Positions 17,929 through 28,634 of a stretch of 30,252 nt of DNA are shown in pieces. Made by a program: the position numbers and the translations under genes. Every line of letters starts with the position of its first letter. Position 1 is the first letter of the stretch. Below the pieces are notes generated by a model that ran no database searches, was not told where the DNA came from, and saw only the letters and a program-made list of their open reading frames with translations. The stretch comes from Chara braunii (Eukaryota > Streptophyta > Charophyceae > Charales > Characeae): positions 1,664,272 to 1,694,523 of the forward strand of contig BFEA01000018.1 in assembly GCA_003427395.1 (NCBI GenBank), written 5' to 3'.

Positions 17929-20062
17929 ATGCCAAGAGGAGGGAAGGGGACACGGCCGCCATGAAGGTCATTGGGAGCTTCAGGAGGATATGAGCGGCAT
18001 GGGCCTCGCCATCGAGAGAGTACTTCGATGTACGATGATGGGGACATCGAGCTATTCCTGGACAGCTTCTGGGAGCATGCAAGGCGTATGGGTTGGACCG
18101 TGGCCCAGGCGATTGAGAGATTGAGGGGCGCCGACAGGTTCGAGGAGACCATTGCCCGGATCCGTAGGGAGGCGACGACGAGGCCAGAGGTGGAGATGAG
18201 GATGCAGGAGCTACGACCCTCGCCTGTGGGACCTGATGGCAGACCGATTTGCCTAGAGATCGGAAATGCGGCGGACTTTATCCCCGCCTTCGAGTGGTTC
18301 ATGCAGGGGCAGGGTACACCGAGAGATGATTGGGCGAGGACGCTACCCCTCTGGACTAGAAAGGCGGAGAGGCCACTGGCTAGGCAGATCAGAGATATGG
18401 CCCGGGATTGGGAGAGTTGCAGGGCACACTTGAGGGAGGTCTTTCGACGGCCAGAACCTTGGCCCCGAGTTGAGAGGCGCCAGAGAAGCAGGAGACAGGG
18501 GGACCCTGAGCCCAGTGAGGCAAGGCCATCTCGAGGGGGACGGAAGGCCCTCCTAGCCAGGAGAGAAGAGGAGTCGGAGCCTGAGGTTGAGGAGCGAGGG
18601 GCGTATCCTGAGTGTGGGCTGGGACCGGTGGAGTTCCATCATTTTACCGAGGGTGGATTGAGGAGGTCGCCAGTGCGCACACATGAGGAGGCGCCAGCAT
18701 CTGAGGGCCCACTGAGAGAGTTGGAGGCGCACCTGGACGTCTCTCGATGGGGAACGTCGCCTCGAGGCGAGGAGCGTGGAGGACAGGCAGAGGAGGTGCC
18801 ACGAGAGGAGGTACCACGAGAGGAGGCCCGGGACATTCAGGGAGAGAGGAGGCTGGGTGATGAGGGGAGGCGTGCAGGGAAGGACGTGATAGAGGTTGGA
18901 GAGAACACACCCCCTCAGACGCCAGCAGTGGGTTTAAGGCCTGGGGATACACCAGGGAGCACTCGCCAGACAGAAGAGGGATTGCAGAGAGAGGGGGGCC
19001 CATTGCCTTCATCAAAAAAGGCTCCTTCGTTAGAGAGGAGAGCAGAAAGGAGGAGAGAGACTGCAGCTGTAAGGAGAGAAGCCTTGGCCCTGATTGACAG
19101 ACACCTAGCAGCTCATGCCCTGGAGCACCCAGACCTGGAGGAGCCAGCACCTGCAGAGCCGCGCCAAGAGTCGTGCCAGCCTGAGAAGGAGGTGGAGGCA
19201 GAGATCCCGAAGAGGGTCGACCATCGCACGAGGGAGAGGGCACCAGCTGGCGAAACAACTGAAGAAAAGAGAGCGAGTAGAAGCATGAGAATAGAAGAGA
19301 TATGGCAGGAAAGGCAGAGATTGGAGGTAGCAGGGGGAAGAGAGGTTAGATCTCAAGATCAGGTTCTTAGCAAACACCAGTTTCGATCGGTATCTGATGG
19401 TGGAAAGCGATCTGGCGGGGAATAAGATGAAGGAAGAGGATCATGGGCTAAGTTTGGAGACGATGGAAGTAAAAATCCAGGAGCTCAAGACTCTAGTAGC
19501 TAGTCAGGCTGCCATTATCGAGGACTTGAGGCAGTAGCATCGAGGGAGAGAGGACAAGGCCGAGAGCATTCGGCAGAGAGAGCAAAGGCAGTCGGGACAT
19601 GGTTTGTCAGGACAGCCATCTGCAGCGGATTCCTGCCAGGAGCCACCTATGGGGAGAGTTATCCTGGAACCAGAGGAGGCGAAAGCCCAGAGGGAGGCAG
19701 AGAGAGAGGCCTTCGAGTTCAGAGCCCCTACTGAACTCGCGACGCTACCTATAGTAGCGGCAGGCCCAGTCATGCCATTGGCAGTTGAGGAGGGGCTACC
19801 ACCGTCTAGCAGTGAGCCAACTCAAGGCTCAGCAGAGGGATCCATGGACGTGCTCCTTGAGGCAGTGCATACTATGCACGAGGAGGCGAGTTTGTTTTCG
19901 CCCGAACAGAGGATAGAGGAGCCTCTTGAGAGAGAGATGGGGATTGAGACAGAGGGTATCATTGAGGGCAGGCCCCATAGATTGGACATGCCTGAGTATG
20001 GGTCAGAGGGGATTGGGGTTCGACCAGGGCCAAGTACCCAGGAATCGGAGGCGAGACCATAG
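17929..20062 (+). pseudogene. Extra ORF after pol, capsid-like and charged
   Basis: This ORF lies between integrase and the 3' end, a position known for additional ORFs in some Tat-lineage elements. It starts at ATG 17929, has a stop at 17962-17964, and is then open to 19425. Two stretches look like Gag capsid helices: DIELFLDSFWEHARRMGWT with AIERLRG, and FIPAFEWFMQGQGTPRDDW with LPLWTRKAERPLARQI and LREVFRRP. A long Glu/Arg-rich, probably disordered middle follows, and then a coiled-coil-like segment (ETMEVKIQELKTLVASQA). A frameshift near 19370, a TAG near 19535 and a TAG at 20060-20062 break it. Shortly after, CFFCTKEG (about 20177-20200) is half of a CCHC zinc knuckle. It is not envelope-like: I see no membrane segment. 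The function is unknown; a second RNA-binding structural protein is my best guess. Confidence 0.6.
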
Positions 20063-20184
20063 GAGCCTTTGGATATGCCTCAGAGTCATGAGCTGAGCAG
20101 GAAGGCCAGCGAAGCACAATCATCGCCAGGATCTCAAAAGGGAAGAAGAAATCCAGGAAGTGGTTTGATACATCCTGCTTCTTC

Positions 20185-20241
20185 TGCACGAAGGAGGGTC
20201 CCGCGCTGCCCTAATGCGGTGCCGGATCGATGCGCTCGACA
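20185..20241 (+). repeat. Remnant 3' LTR end
   Basis: From about 20193 (gggtcccgcgctg) to 20241 (gatgcgctcgaca) the sequence matches the last 45-50 bases of the 5' LTR. Left of this it is the reading frame of the extra ORF, not LTR. So nearly all of the 3' LTR, the polypurine tract and the ORF end have been lost. The junction falls on gagggtc, which both parents could have shared. Confidence 0.65.
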
Positions 20242-21719
20242 ACACCATCAGCCCTTTGGTTGTGTAGGCTATTACTACTATGTATTTGATAATCCATGTA
20301 TCGCAAAACTAATTAATGGTTGTTCCCCGGTGAAGTGCTCTGTCAGAACCTCATCAATTTTTCCAGATCATGGTGCAGACATTAACCAAAATCATGTTTT
20401 TACTTGCTAAATCTGAGTGAACGATATTTCTAAAGAGTCATTCATTCCCAGTTTTTCAGATTTACTGCAAAGATTATCAATTTTGTTGCCAAAGTTATGT
20501 ATCCCCACCCCTTGTTAAAGGTAACTTTTACTTGAAGTATCCCATCTAATACAAAGTCCTCCGATAATTGAATCTCTTACGTGAGGAAGATAATTAATGT
20601 CTCTCCCACCAGTTCCAAGTACGCTTTGATTCCTCATAGTCCCACCAAAGATGACTATTGGTCTCATGGTATCTTTTGCACTTGAAGCGCTCATAAATAT
20701 CTATCGGCCTACCTTGAAATCACTTTGTTGTAGGTACTGCCCTGTGGGATTGCAACCATCTCATACTAGAAAAACCAGTTTGGGAGAAGTGCAACATCGT
20801 TTCTTGGTGTCTTAAACAGTGGTTTCATAATGTTAGTTCTTCCTAGTTAGTTTTTGTGACGTGCCAACTTCTGTCCTTGAATGAACTTCTGAAGCCTGGT
20901 GTCCTGCTACTCTTTTATTTTCGACCATTAATGATTTTTTTTGGCTAGTGGGTAATGCATGGGATCAACGGTCGTCAAGGACTCCTTACTTCAAAATGTT
21001 TTCGTTTTCTCAGGGTTTTCATAATTCAACTTTACATGGGAATTATGTGGGTCTTAGCGAATGAGCTAGAAATTTTGTTCGGGAGCCGGGAACTCCGGAA
21101 TTTGCGGGCGCACGTCTCGCTGACATGTCTTTACTTGCACATGAGTGTCCCAAAATCCACCTCGGAAAGCTCGGTAATTTTTTTGAAAAACAAAATAAAT
21201 AGGAGTAGAACTTCGCAAGTCTCATTCTGCGCTCAAGTAATGCTTTCAAAATTTTCAAATCTTGAACTACTTTTAGAGCAGAATTAGACGAGGTCTAAAT
21301 GTTTCGGTGCCTTTTTGTGTCCACGTCGGCGCCATGCCTGCAAGTTTTCCGCGCCTCCAGATGTATCTCAAACCATCTTCACCCTTTCTCCTTTGCGCCT
21401 TCTTCCTTTAACCCGTAACTGTTTTCGATCCCATTTTCCATTGCGCTTCTTTCTGTCTCTCTTCACTTGAATGTAGGTCATGCTCTGCACCACTCTTCGC
21501 CCCCTCTCCTTTCCTGCCTTCGTCCTCGTGAAGAAAGGTCCTATCGATCCTCTCCCAATCGTTCGAAGCATCAAATGACGGCGTGTAAGGAGACACTGAC
21601 CCCCTCATACTGTGATCTTATTGGCTGCGAAGTGACTTGTGTTGATCGATATGGCTTTCCCAAGGCGACGGATCGCTCTTTCCCTCCCCTTCTCTCTTGT
21701 CTTCTGCGTCCCTCTCCGC

Positions 21720-21731
21720 AACTATAAAATC
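21720..21731 (+). promoter_or_regulatory. TATA-like element
   Basis: ACTATAAAATCC follows a 350-base pyrimidine-rich zone, a layout seen in plant and algal promoters. No open reading frame of note lies downstream, so the call is weak. Confidence 0.2.
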
Positions 21732-22199
21732 CGCAAGTGCATCCAAAAATCTCTTTCTTAACCCATCTGTCAGCTTCAAGGAAGTAGTGGCTAGATGATG
21801 TGACGATCAGCGAGTTCGAAAGTCCTAATGAGCCGATTGTAGTCTTGTGAGGCTGCACGTTGGATGACCACAGCCAAATGCGGGATCTGGACTAGTCAAC
21901 CTAGGGACTAAGTTAGCGGGGTGACAATCGCTATGGAACAAAGGTTGGGTATGTGGTGGTCGGGATCGCCGGTGCCTGAGTAAGAAAGGTGTGTGTGGAT
22001 GAGTAGTTGAATTGCCTAAGGCCATGGTATGACAACAAAAGGTTTGCATTCGTTGCTTTTTTTTTCTTTTTTTTTTTTTAAAGCTAAGTTCACGTTGAGA
22101 CCGTGACGCTGGTTTCATTCATATTTGCTTTTGTGCTTGTAACACTCTCTTTCCTCTTTGCCTAATTATTCGATCAAGCTACGACTCCATCAATACTCT

Positions 22200-22205
22200 C
22201 CCCCN

Positions 22206-22298
<93 letters not shown>
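22200..22298. repeat. Poly-C followed by (CT)n microsatellite
   Basis: About 35 C residues (one N at 22205) pass directly into about 30 CT units. The length in the assembly is unreliable because of the homopolymer. Confidence 0.95.
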
Positions 22299-22302
<4 letters not shown>

Positions 22303-24599
22303 AATGATTCAATGATCTGACATATTTCTTGTTTCTATCTGTATCTGAGGCCCCCCCTCCCCCCCGCTCGTCTTTTTAAGTTTGATCGGATCTCGCGGGG
22401 ACGAGCGTCGTCGAACTTGAGATACCGGCAAGGTCATGTGACCTTCTCTCTCTCTCCCCCTCTGCTCCTCTTTGTGTAATGAATGATGCGTGTTCGTGAT
22501 GATTGATGTATGTAAGATCATTTGCCCCTACTCATTTTAGATGTTTGAAGTCTCGTCGGGCGAACTTAGTCGAGCATAAAAATGTGTCGGGAGCGAAACA
22601 CTTTTGTGTATGGTCGAACTGTTGTTTTGATGATTTAGATCTAAGAATTTGGTTTGCGTATTATTTATTCATATTTACTTATTTCTTCCCTCAATGAATT
22701 TTAATACTTGCATTTTTTATCATATCGAATGATGGATTGAGTAGACAAACGCTGCTAACCCGCTTATGTCATGTGGACCAACTCTACCGATCCGACTGGG
22801 CGCCGACTTTCCGTTTCCCTACAGTGCTTGTTCCCGTATAATGAGAAAAAACCACGTGTATGCGAGTAAAATGTAGAAGAAGTCGTCAGAAAAATCGGAG
22901 GATGATATTATTTCCCTCCCGATACGCGGTGTTTTGGGTTCGTGGGCGCTGAATTTGTGATTGTCGATACTCATTTTTCGCTTTATTCTTTGTTATTACC
23001 CTTCAACGAGTTGATTGTTATTCCATGATGGCAGTGACACCCCATTGGATTTGTGATCAGGGTGAAACTATGCTTGGGGACATGGTGCTGTTGGAACTGT
23101 AATTGAGACTGCATTGGAATTGTCTGAAACATTGGGACCACGTGGACGCTCGATTGTGAGAACACCCTCCTGGAGGGTTATCTCGATTGAGTTTTTTTTT
23201 GTGTGGCCCAGCCTTTACTCATTCGGACACTTGGTGGAAGACGCGGATTGTGGCTCAGGAGAAAGGTCACAACCTGTGGAGTTGTGAGCCGTGTATTTTC
23301 ATGTGAGCCGCATATTTTCATATTCAGCTGTGATCATTGTCTTTTGATTATAATATTACTCGGTTTTCTTGAGTGAGCCGGATCAAACTTCACTCAAGCT
23401 CAGTCAGTTGAATGACTCAAATTTTTCTTCATACCTGTGTGAAGCCACGCTTTGCTTGACCTTGTTTGCTTTGAATATTCAAAAGAAAAGGTAGAGTAAA
23501 GTTGGGTGAGTCATGCATGTGAACGGAAAGGTCTGACTTGAGTATGAGATTGTACTGGTTTTCTTTTGAACTTGTTGTCTTTGCGTGCTAAGCAGGTAGG
23601 TAGAATGATGCTTCTAAAGGAGATTGATTAAGTTTATTTGGGATGAGGAAAATTATTGTTTTCTTTCTTCCTTTTGCCTGCCTGCTCGTTAAAATGACTT
23701 GTTGTTTTGAAAAAAATTGATTCAGTGTGTGTCGTAAAATGAATGCGATTGAAATAAAGCAGATAAGGTCAAAAATACTTAGCCTTTTCCTGAGGTTTAC
23801 CCGTTCTATCCCGAATCACCTGATCTACCTATACCCATCCAAATAATTCTCGTTCTCTATCTCCTTCAGTTTCTTTTCGTCCAAATTGCCCTGAACTTAA
23901 GAGTAAAGAGAACTACAAAAACCTATTTGTGGTGTATACATTCTCTCTCTAGGAAGCATCTGGGGCGAGGGTTCGTTGTTTCAGGAGCCGACCCCGTTAT
24001 CAACCAGAGTGAACCGTTTTACGGGAGGGTACTTCGTCGATTCGGTGGAGACGGCCCAACTTCTGAGATCCGAGTCTTGTTTGCTCGGGCCAGGAGGAGG
24101 AGTACCCCAGACCACTTCCTAGAGGGTGAGACATGTAATATTTCAAGTAATTCACCTAGTCAAAAATCATTCGCAAAGCAGTTTGTCATCCAATAAGATC
24201 ATAAATGTATGTGGACGAGAGTGTATGTGTGTTTAATCTTAGGTCTGCGGTAGGTTGGAATGAATGACTTTGGCAACGCGTCTCATAAGTCAAAACTGAA
24301 GCTTACCGACTACCTTATCGGATGCATCAATATTATTGTCGATAGCCAACTCCTCGTTGGCGGTTGTATGATTGTTTTGTGGAGTTCGATCCGGGATGGT
24401 CGGATTTTATTTCGATCCTGTATTATTGAATGTATCTAATTATGATTTTGATTCTTTCAGTTATCATTTCAGATTGGATATATGTTCTTGTCGACTACGG
24501 TCGATTTCTTATTATGTAAATATATGTGGGTATTATAATTTTTTTTTAACTATGTGTCTAAAGGGACCAGGATTGATTTTGGGTTTCACGCTTGGTTGA

Positions 24600-25054
24600 G
24601 ACCGTCCTCGTCGACCGATGTCTGGTTCATACTTAGGAGATCAGCGCCCTAAGAAACGGACGACGCTCGGGTCCACTTGGCGTTTAACCAAACGTATCTA
24701 TACTACAACGAACGAGCAAACGCCCTCGGCTGATCTACCCCTGCAATTGCGTTTAAAGGCTTTTGCACTTGGGTCAGTAGCTCGATAGGGATACGCCCCT
24801 AAGGGTGGTGATAACCCCTTAGGGAAGAAAAACTTATGCCCAGCGGGAACCTATCCTGTCGTAGGGGACCGTGAGATGTATAGCTGGCGCACCTGGCTAG
24901 AGCGGCGAAGGGACGACATAACCACATCCGCCTTGGCGGTTCACGGGGTTACTTTGCGTCGTTCCCAAATTGTCTCTCATTGTTTGTTTTACTCCTGCGT
25001 GACATGGGAGGGCTCCTGCCTTCGCGAAAAAGGTGGGAGTCGATGCGCTCGACA
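24600..25054 (+). repeat. Second LTR copy (solo or 3' LTR)
   Basis: The segment contains cctgtcgtaggggaccgtgag and tatagctggcgcac near 24855-24890, matching 10014-10052 of the main LTR. It also contains gccctcggctgatctacccc and gggtcagtagctcgatagggatacgcccc near 24722-24800, matching the minus-strand LTR. It ends cgatgcgctcgaca at 25054, like the main LTR, but no primer site follows, so this is a solo LTR or a 3' LTR. CCCTAAGG/CCTTAGGG (24797-24804, 24817-24824) forms a hairpin. The left limit is uncertain and may reach 24270. Confidence 0.65.
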
Positions 25055-25379
25055 CACTCAACTAACGAAATGAAGTTTTGGGGTTTCGCTATCCACTACT
25101 TCCGCCTATCCTTCCCTTTGAGAACGAGGTAGTCACATCTACACTTCATCACGTCCTCTACTCTCAGTTTAGAAAGACATTGATATGTCTTGCAGCATGT
25201 TTTATAGAGGACGGCCTCATACTCCACACTACATTTATGTTCAAAAGTTATGGAGGATGCCGAAACACTTATTTTCCTGAGTCTGTACGTGTATTTTATT
25301 TTTCCTTCTAGACCGCACAACATAGATAAGGCAGATATTGCGGTGTCTTCTTCGACTGGCAAGTCCATATCCGACGAAC

Positions 25380-25475
25380 GAGCAACCTCNCCCCCCCCCC
25401 CTTTCATTGCCTTCACGTGAAGACGACTCCCTCACCCCCCCCCTTTTCATTGCCTTCATGTGATGACGACGATAG
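25380..25475. repeat. Duplicated poly-C unit
   Basis: A run of C residues followed by tttcattgccttca and gtga-gacga occurs twice, about 52 bp apart. The first copy has an N (25390) in its C run. The duplication lies in the 3' end of the capsid-like minus-strand frame. Confidence 0.6.
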
Positions 25476-26261
25476 CATGTCCATGGGAACATACCGGTTG
25501 TCAGCGCCAGTTGCAGGTGGCAAAATCCCCCAAATAGAAAGATCAAGAGACATGAGCGTTGGGCCTGTGTCGGCAGTAGAAGGCAAGTAAACGACGTCGT
25601 TGATGATGTCGCCAAGGCGAAGACGCCGCACGACGTTGATATCGGAAGATGGCATCGACCAATGATGTGTACGTCGTTTGGGCATGCCATGACCACGGTG
25701 TGCAGGGTCCCTATGTTTTGCTGGTGTGATGACAATATCTAGAGACCGACTATCACAGGAGTTCTCCGGAGCATCAGGCACAGGCATGTGAAAAGCGTGC
25801 ACAGATGGAAGAAAACAACTCTCAATTTCGCTTTCCATTGAGTCTTGAACATACCCCCCTTGTGCTAACGCACCACCGATTATTCGATCGGGGTCTTCAC
25901 AATGACGACTGTCGATTTCGTGCTCGGGAAACCTCAAGCTCAACAAACTTTCCAGTTCACTCCAAGTTCGTGATTTCAGCATAAAATCGTATACTTCCTC
26001 GCCCAACCACTTACATACGAACAAAGGGAACATAGTCAACATCCCCTTCTCATCCCACTTCTTCATAAGGCTAAAGCTACGGTAATCACGCAAAAAGTTA
26101 GGCAGGTTCTTCCCTTGGAACAACAGAGCTCTAAGGACTGGGGACACTGACTCGTCTACAGATTCGCATGTCAATACTTTAGCAAGAGAAGAATTCCTCC
26201 AAAGAAGGACCTTATTCAAACCACCATCTCCAGTCATGGATGTCGCTGCCATCCTGTACAA
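25413..26261 (-). CDS. Unrecognised ORF with capsid-like segment
   Basis: A 282-codon frame on the minus strand. Residues about 47-112 read LLFQGKNLPNFLRDYRSF, then WDEKGMLTMFPLFV and SRTWSELESLLSLRFPEHE. That spacing of aromatic residues, with a final Trp followed by a helix ending in RF, resembles retrotransposon Gag capsid domains. The rest (His-, Asp- and Ser-rich, then low complexity over the duplicated poly-C unit) is not recognisable. The sequence before the second Met, cttcctgtatttgtacag, looks like a splice acceptor, so this could instead be an exon of a host gene. It lies in the interval read by the minus-strand element primed at 28613-28632, which favours a retroelement origin. Confidence 0.4.
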   Translation of the reverse strand: MYRMAATSMTGDGGLNKVLLWRNSSLAKVLTCESVDESVSPVLRALLFQGKNLPNFLRDYRSFSLMKKWDEKGMLTMFPLFVCKWLGEEVYDFMLKSRTWSELESLLSLRFPEHEIDSRHCEDPDRIIGGALAQGGYVQDSMESEIESCFLPSVHAFHMPVPDAPENSCDSRSLDIVITPAKHRDPAHRGHGMPKRRTHHWSMPSSDINVVRRLRLGDIINDVVYLPSTADTGPTLMSLDLSIWGILPPATGADNRYVPMDMLSSSSHEGNEKGGGEGVVFT

Positions 26262-26675
26262 ATACAGGAAGAGACGAAGCGTCAGACCGTAAGCCGAAGA
26301 TGATGTCCAATAAGTTTCTCTATTCTCACCTTAACAAGTCTAGAGGATACAAGTGCATACATTTTTAGATGTTCATTTGGTAAAACAATTATCCCCTGTA
26401 CTGACCTTAAAAGAGGCGAATAGAGCAAACAGTTGTATTAAAAAGACACTTGAATAAGAGCATAAGTTGCTAGAAGGAAGTAATAACATTCACTGCCTGT
26501 ATACATTCATTCGGAGTTCATCCCAGAATCCAAACCTTTCGTCCGGATCGCGGGAATCAGTGGAGGTGCTGACAATGTAAGTCGCACTTTGGAGTTTTGT
26601 GTTGAGGAGCATGGATCTCACCTCTAGGTACAGATCGTATACTATCTCGCTTGTATAATGCTTGTGTCATCATTC

Positions 26676-27188
26676 TCATACTACCAAAGCGGTCTCCGCT
26701 GCTGCCTTTATTTTATTTTGTCCTCCGAAATACTCCTTCACAGGAAACTTGGGTAAGACGGCTCGCAACGACGCTGAGATGAACACAAACTGCTCGGCAT
26801 CTCTAACTTCTATAACAGCGGATACTGGCTCCTCTCTTCTCTGACATATTCCTCTGGCCCATTTTGCGGCAGCTATCTCAGCTAGCCTTAAGGGTCTCGT
26901 GAGCAGACTCCCACGTCCCAGTGTCAGCTCAATACCAAGTGTACCTCAAAAGGACGATGAGATGTATATGGTTACTTTTACAATTGCACCGTCTCCAACA
27001 TCATCGAAGCCAGATTCAATCCAAATAAAGGTATCCTCATTCAAAGATGTACCCCACCATGAAGCGATATACTCATTTTCCCTGACTCGTTTTGGCAAGG
27101 ACATCTCTAGTCCGCCCTCTTTTTCAATAGGCAAGACTATATCGGGGTCTTCCCTAGTATACGGCGTTCTGGCTTTCTTCAGCGACCC
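26676..27188 (-). pseudogene. Unrecognised protein-like segment with one in-frame stop
   Basis: On the minus strand the frame is open from 27188 to 26679 except for TGA at 26946-26948, about 170 codons. The sequence looks like a globular protein: IVLPIEKEGGLEMSLPKRV, ASWWGTSLNEDTFIWIESGF and IVKVTIYISSSF before the stop; LTLGRGSLLTRPLRLAEIAA, FVFISASLRAVLPKFPVKEY and FGGQNKIKAAAET after it. A CGA to TGA change would explain the stop. A further 58 open codons in the same frame (about 26490-26666, containing EIVYDLYLEVRSMLLN) may belong to it. I do not recognise the family. It lacks an ATG near its upstream end, so it may be an exon or an internal piece of the minus-strand element. Confidence 0.4.
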
Positions 27189-27195
27189 CTAGGCC

Positions 27196-27258
27196 ATGTT
27201 CACACAAACAAACGTCCAACAAACAAACGTCCAACAAACAAACGTCCAACAAACACCT
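27196..27258. repeat. 15-bp tandem repeat, about three units
   Basis: The unit aacaaacgtccaaca is repeated three times head to tail, ending in aacaccTCCC. It lies just outside the end of the minus-strand protein-like segment. Confidence 0.85.
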
Positions 27259-27259
27259 C

Positions 27260-28612
27260 CCATCACTACACAGAGTCTCCCCTTCCTACAATATTTTTCC
27301 CGAAAGGTAATATTCAAATCATACCTTCCCACCATTGCTAATTTCCAACGCCTAAGACCGTTCAATAGCAGGTCATAATAGTATGTTGCAATAGCAATGC
27401 ATTTACAATTTCTGAAAGGTCATAAATTATTATAATGATTGTTACTCATAGTAGTGGGGACATACTGCCATAGTAATCACAATAGTTAATAATTATAATA
27501 GTTGAGTATGTAAATAGTTTTAGCAAGCGAAGAGACAAGCCTAATAAGCATATGCATACATTGGTGATGACAGAAACTTATGGTATCTCTTACGATCATA
27601 GACAACAGTTATGCTGCAGTCAATAATTTTTTTAATGATGAATGCCTTTGGATGCAAAAATAATGAGAGTATTACATTCTACTCCCTGGGCTTTGACAAA
27701 GGGGCAGTGTTATCCCCTAAACGGATAACATCTTAGACTTCCGAGCCCCGCTCAAGGACCAAGCCTCACTGCTTCACCCTCCGATTTCAGTATCTGTTCC
27801 TTGCAAACTCTTGTCAATTAGTAGACAACCTCACCGTACACGTTCCAGGATGACATATCCTTTCTCGTGATGATGAACCTACTTGACACAAAGATAGTTG
27901 GGGAATCACCCCCTACCTCCTTGCGGCATGCAGTAGTTGCCTCCACCATAGACCATAGTCTAACAAGGTTCAAATATTTTCCTCCTTCTAAGTAGTAATG
28001 TAGTCATCATTCCTCAAAAGGTCAGGTGACAACACCCCACTAAGGACCAGGAACATAGTTCCGGCGCGGGTCTCACTACTACCACAGAAGACGGATTTAT
28101 AGCTCCCTCAAGTCATCTGTCAGGGAAAGGATAACTTAGGATTGTAACTCCCCCAAGGATAGACTCTACACATTGACCACCTCTTGAGAGAATTTCTTCT
28201 CCCAAGTAGTCCGTCACTCAATTCACCTCCGACTCTGCGTCGGACGTGGATTCTGCGTAGCTTCTCTATTCCTTATAAGGAGAGCAATCCAGACAAACGA
28301 GCTCAAAATATAGATGAATAGTGAAATTTGATTAGCTCGGACAGATGGTCTTCTCCTTTCACTTTCTAGGGCGACCCTTCTCACAAGGTGTCGCTGACTG
28401 TCGCCTTACTTGTATCACCTATTCGCTCCTAGTATCTATTTTGTTCTATAAATCCTCAAGTGGTTTATACGTCATGACCACCCTTGCGTACTCCCCACTC
28501 AAAATCCTTGGTCAAATTATATCCCGGTAAGTAGATTAGAGTTATCGTTTTGCCTAGATCATCGACTTACCATACCCGAGTTCGTTCACTGAGGACCTCG
28601 GCTAGAAAGCGA
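27260..28612. other. Leader-side interior of the minus-strand element, no gene seen
   Basis: About 1.35 kb between the minus-strand primer site and the nearest protein-like segment shows only short frames on both strands. It is AT-rich from 27260 to 27660 and more balanced beyond. If it is the leader of the minus-strand element it is long compared with the 320-base leader of the main element. Confidence 0.3.
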
Positions 28613-28632
28613 GATCCCCGGCAGCGGCGCCA
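28613..28632 (-). promoter_or_regulatory. Primer binding site, tRNA-Asp type, minus strand
   Basis: Read on the minus strand the sequence is TGGCGCCGCTGCCGGGGATC, which differs by one base (C for T at position 9) from the main element's primer site over the shared length. The LTR-type end acgaca (28640-28635 on the minus strand) precedes it with the same two-base spacing. Confidence 0.85.
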
Positions 28633-28634
28633 CT

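Larger units (their letters stand above)
20242..24270. other. AT-rich flank without recognisable genes
   Basis: Frames such as 20955-21287 plus and 21571-21858 minus show no family I recognise. The stretch holds a pyrimidine-rich zone with a TATA-like site (21360-21735), poly-T near 22060, the poly-C/(CT)n tract and, from 22500 on, AT-rich sequence with frequent short repeats. Nothing here reads as a confident exon. Confidence 0.4.

Noticed and set aside
18644-19258. A 204-codon minus-strand frame opposite the extra ORF
   Set aside because: Its Pro/Ser/Leu-rich composition is the reverse of the Glu/Arg-rich plus-strand frame.
17929-20062. Envelope gene
   Set aside because: The position fits, but there is no signal peptide, membrane segment or cysteine pattern, and the content is capsid-like with a zinc-knuckle start.
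23927-24196. An 89-codon plus-strand frame
   Set aside because: No family recognised, no splice signals placed with confidence, and isolated in repeat-rich DNA.
26899-27192. A 97-codon plus-strand frame
   Set aside because: The minus strand in the same place is open for longer and looks more like globular protein, so this is taken as its shadow, though not with certainty.
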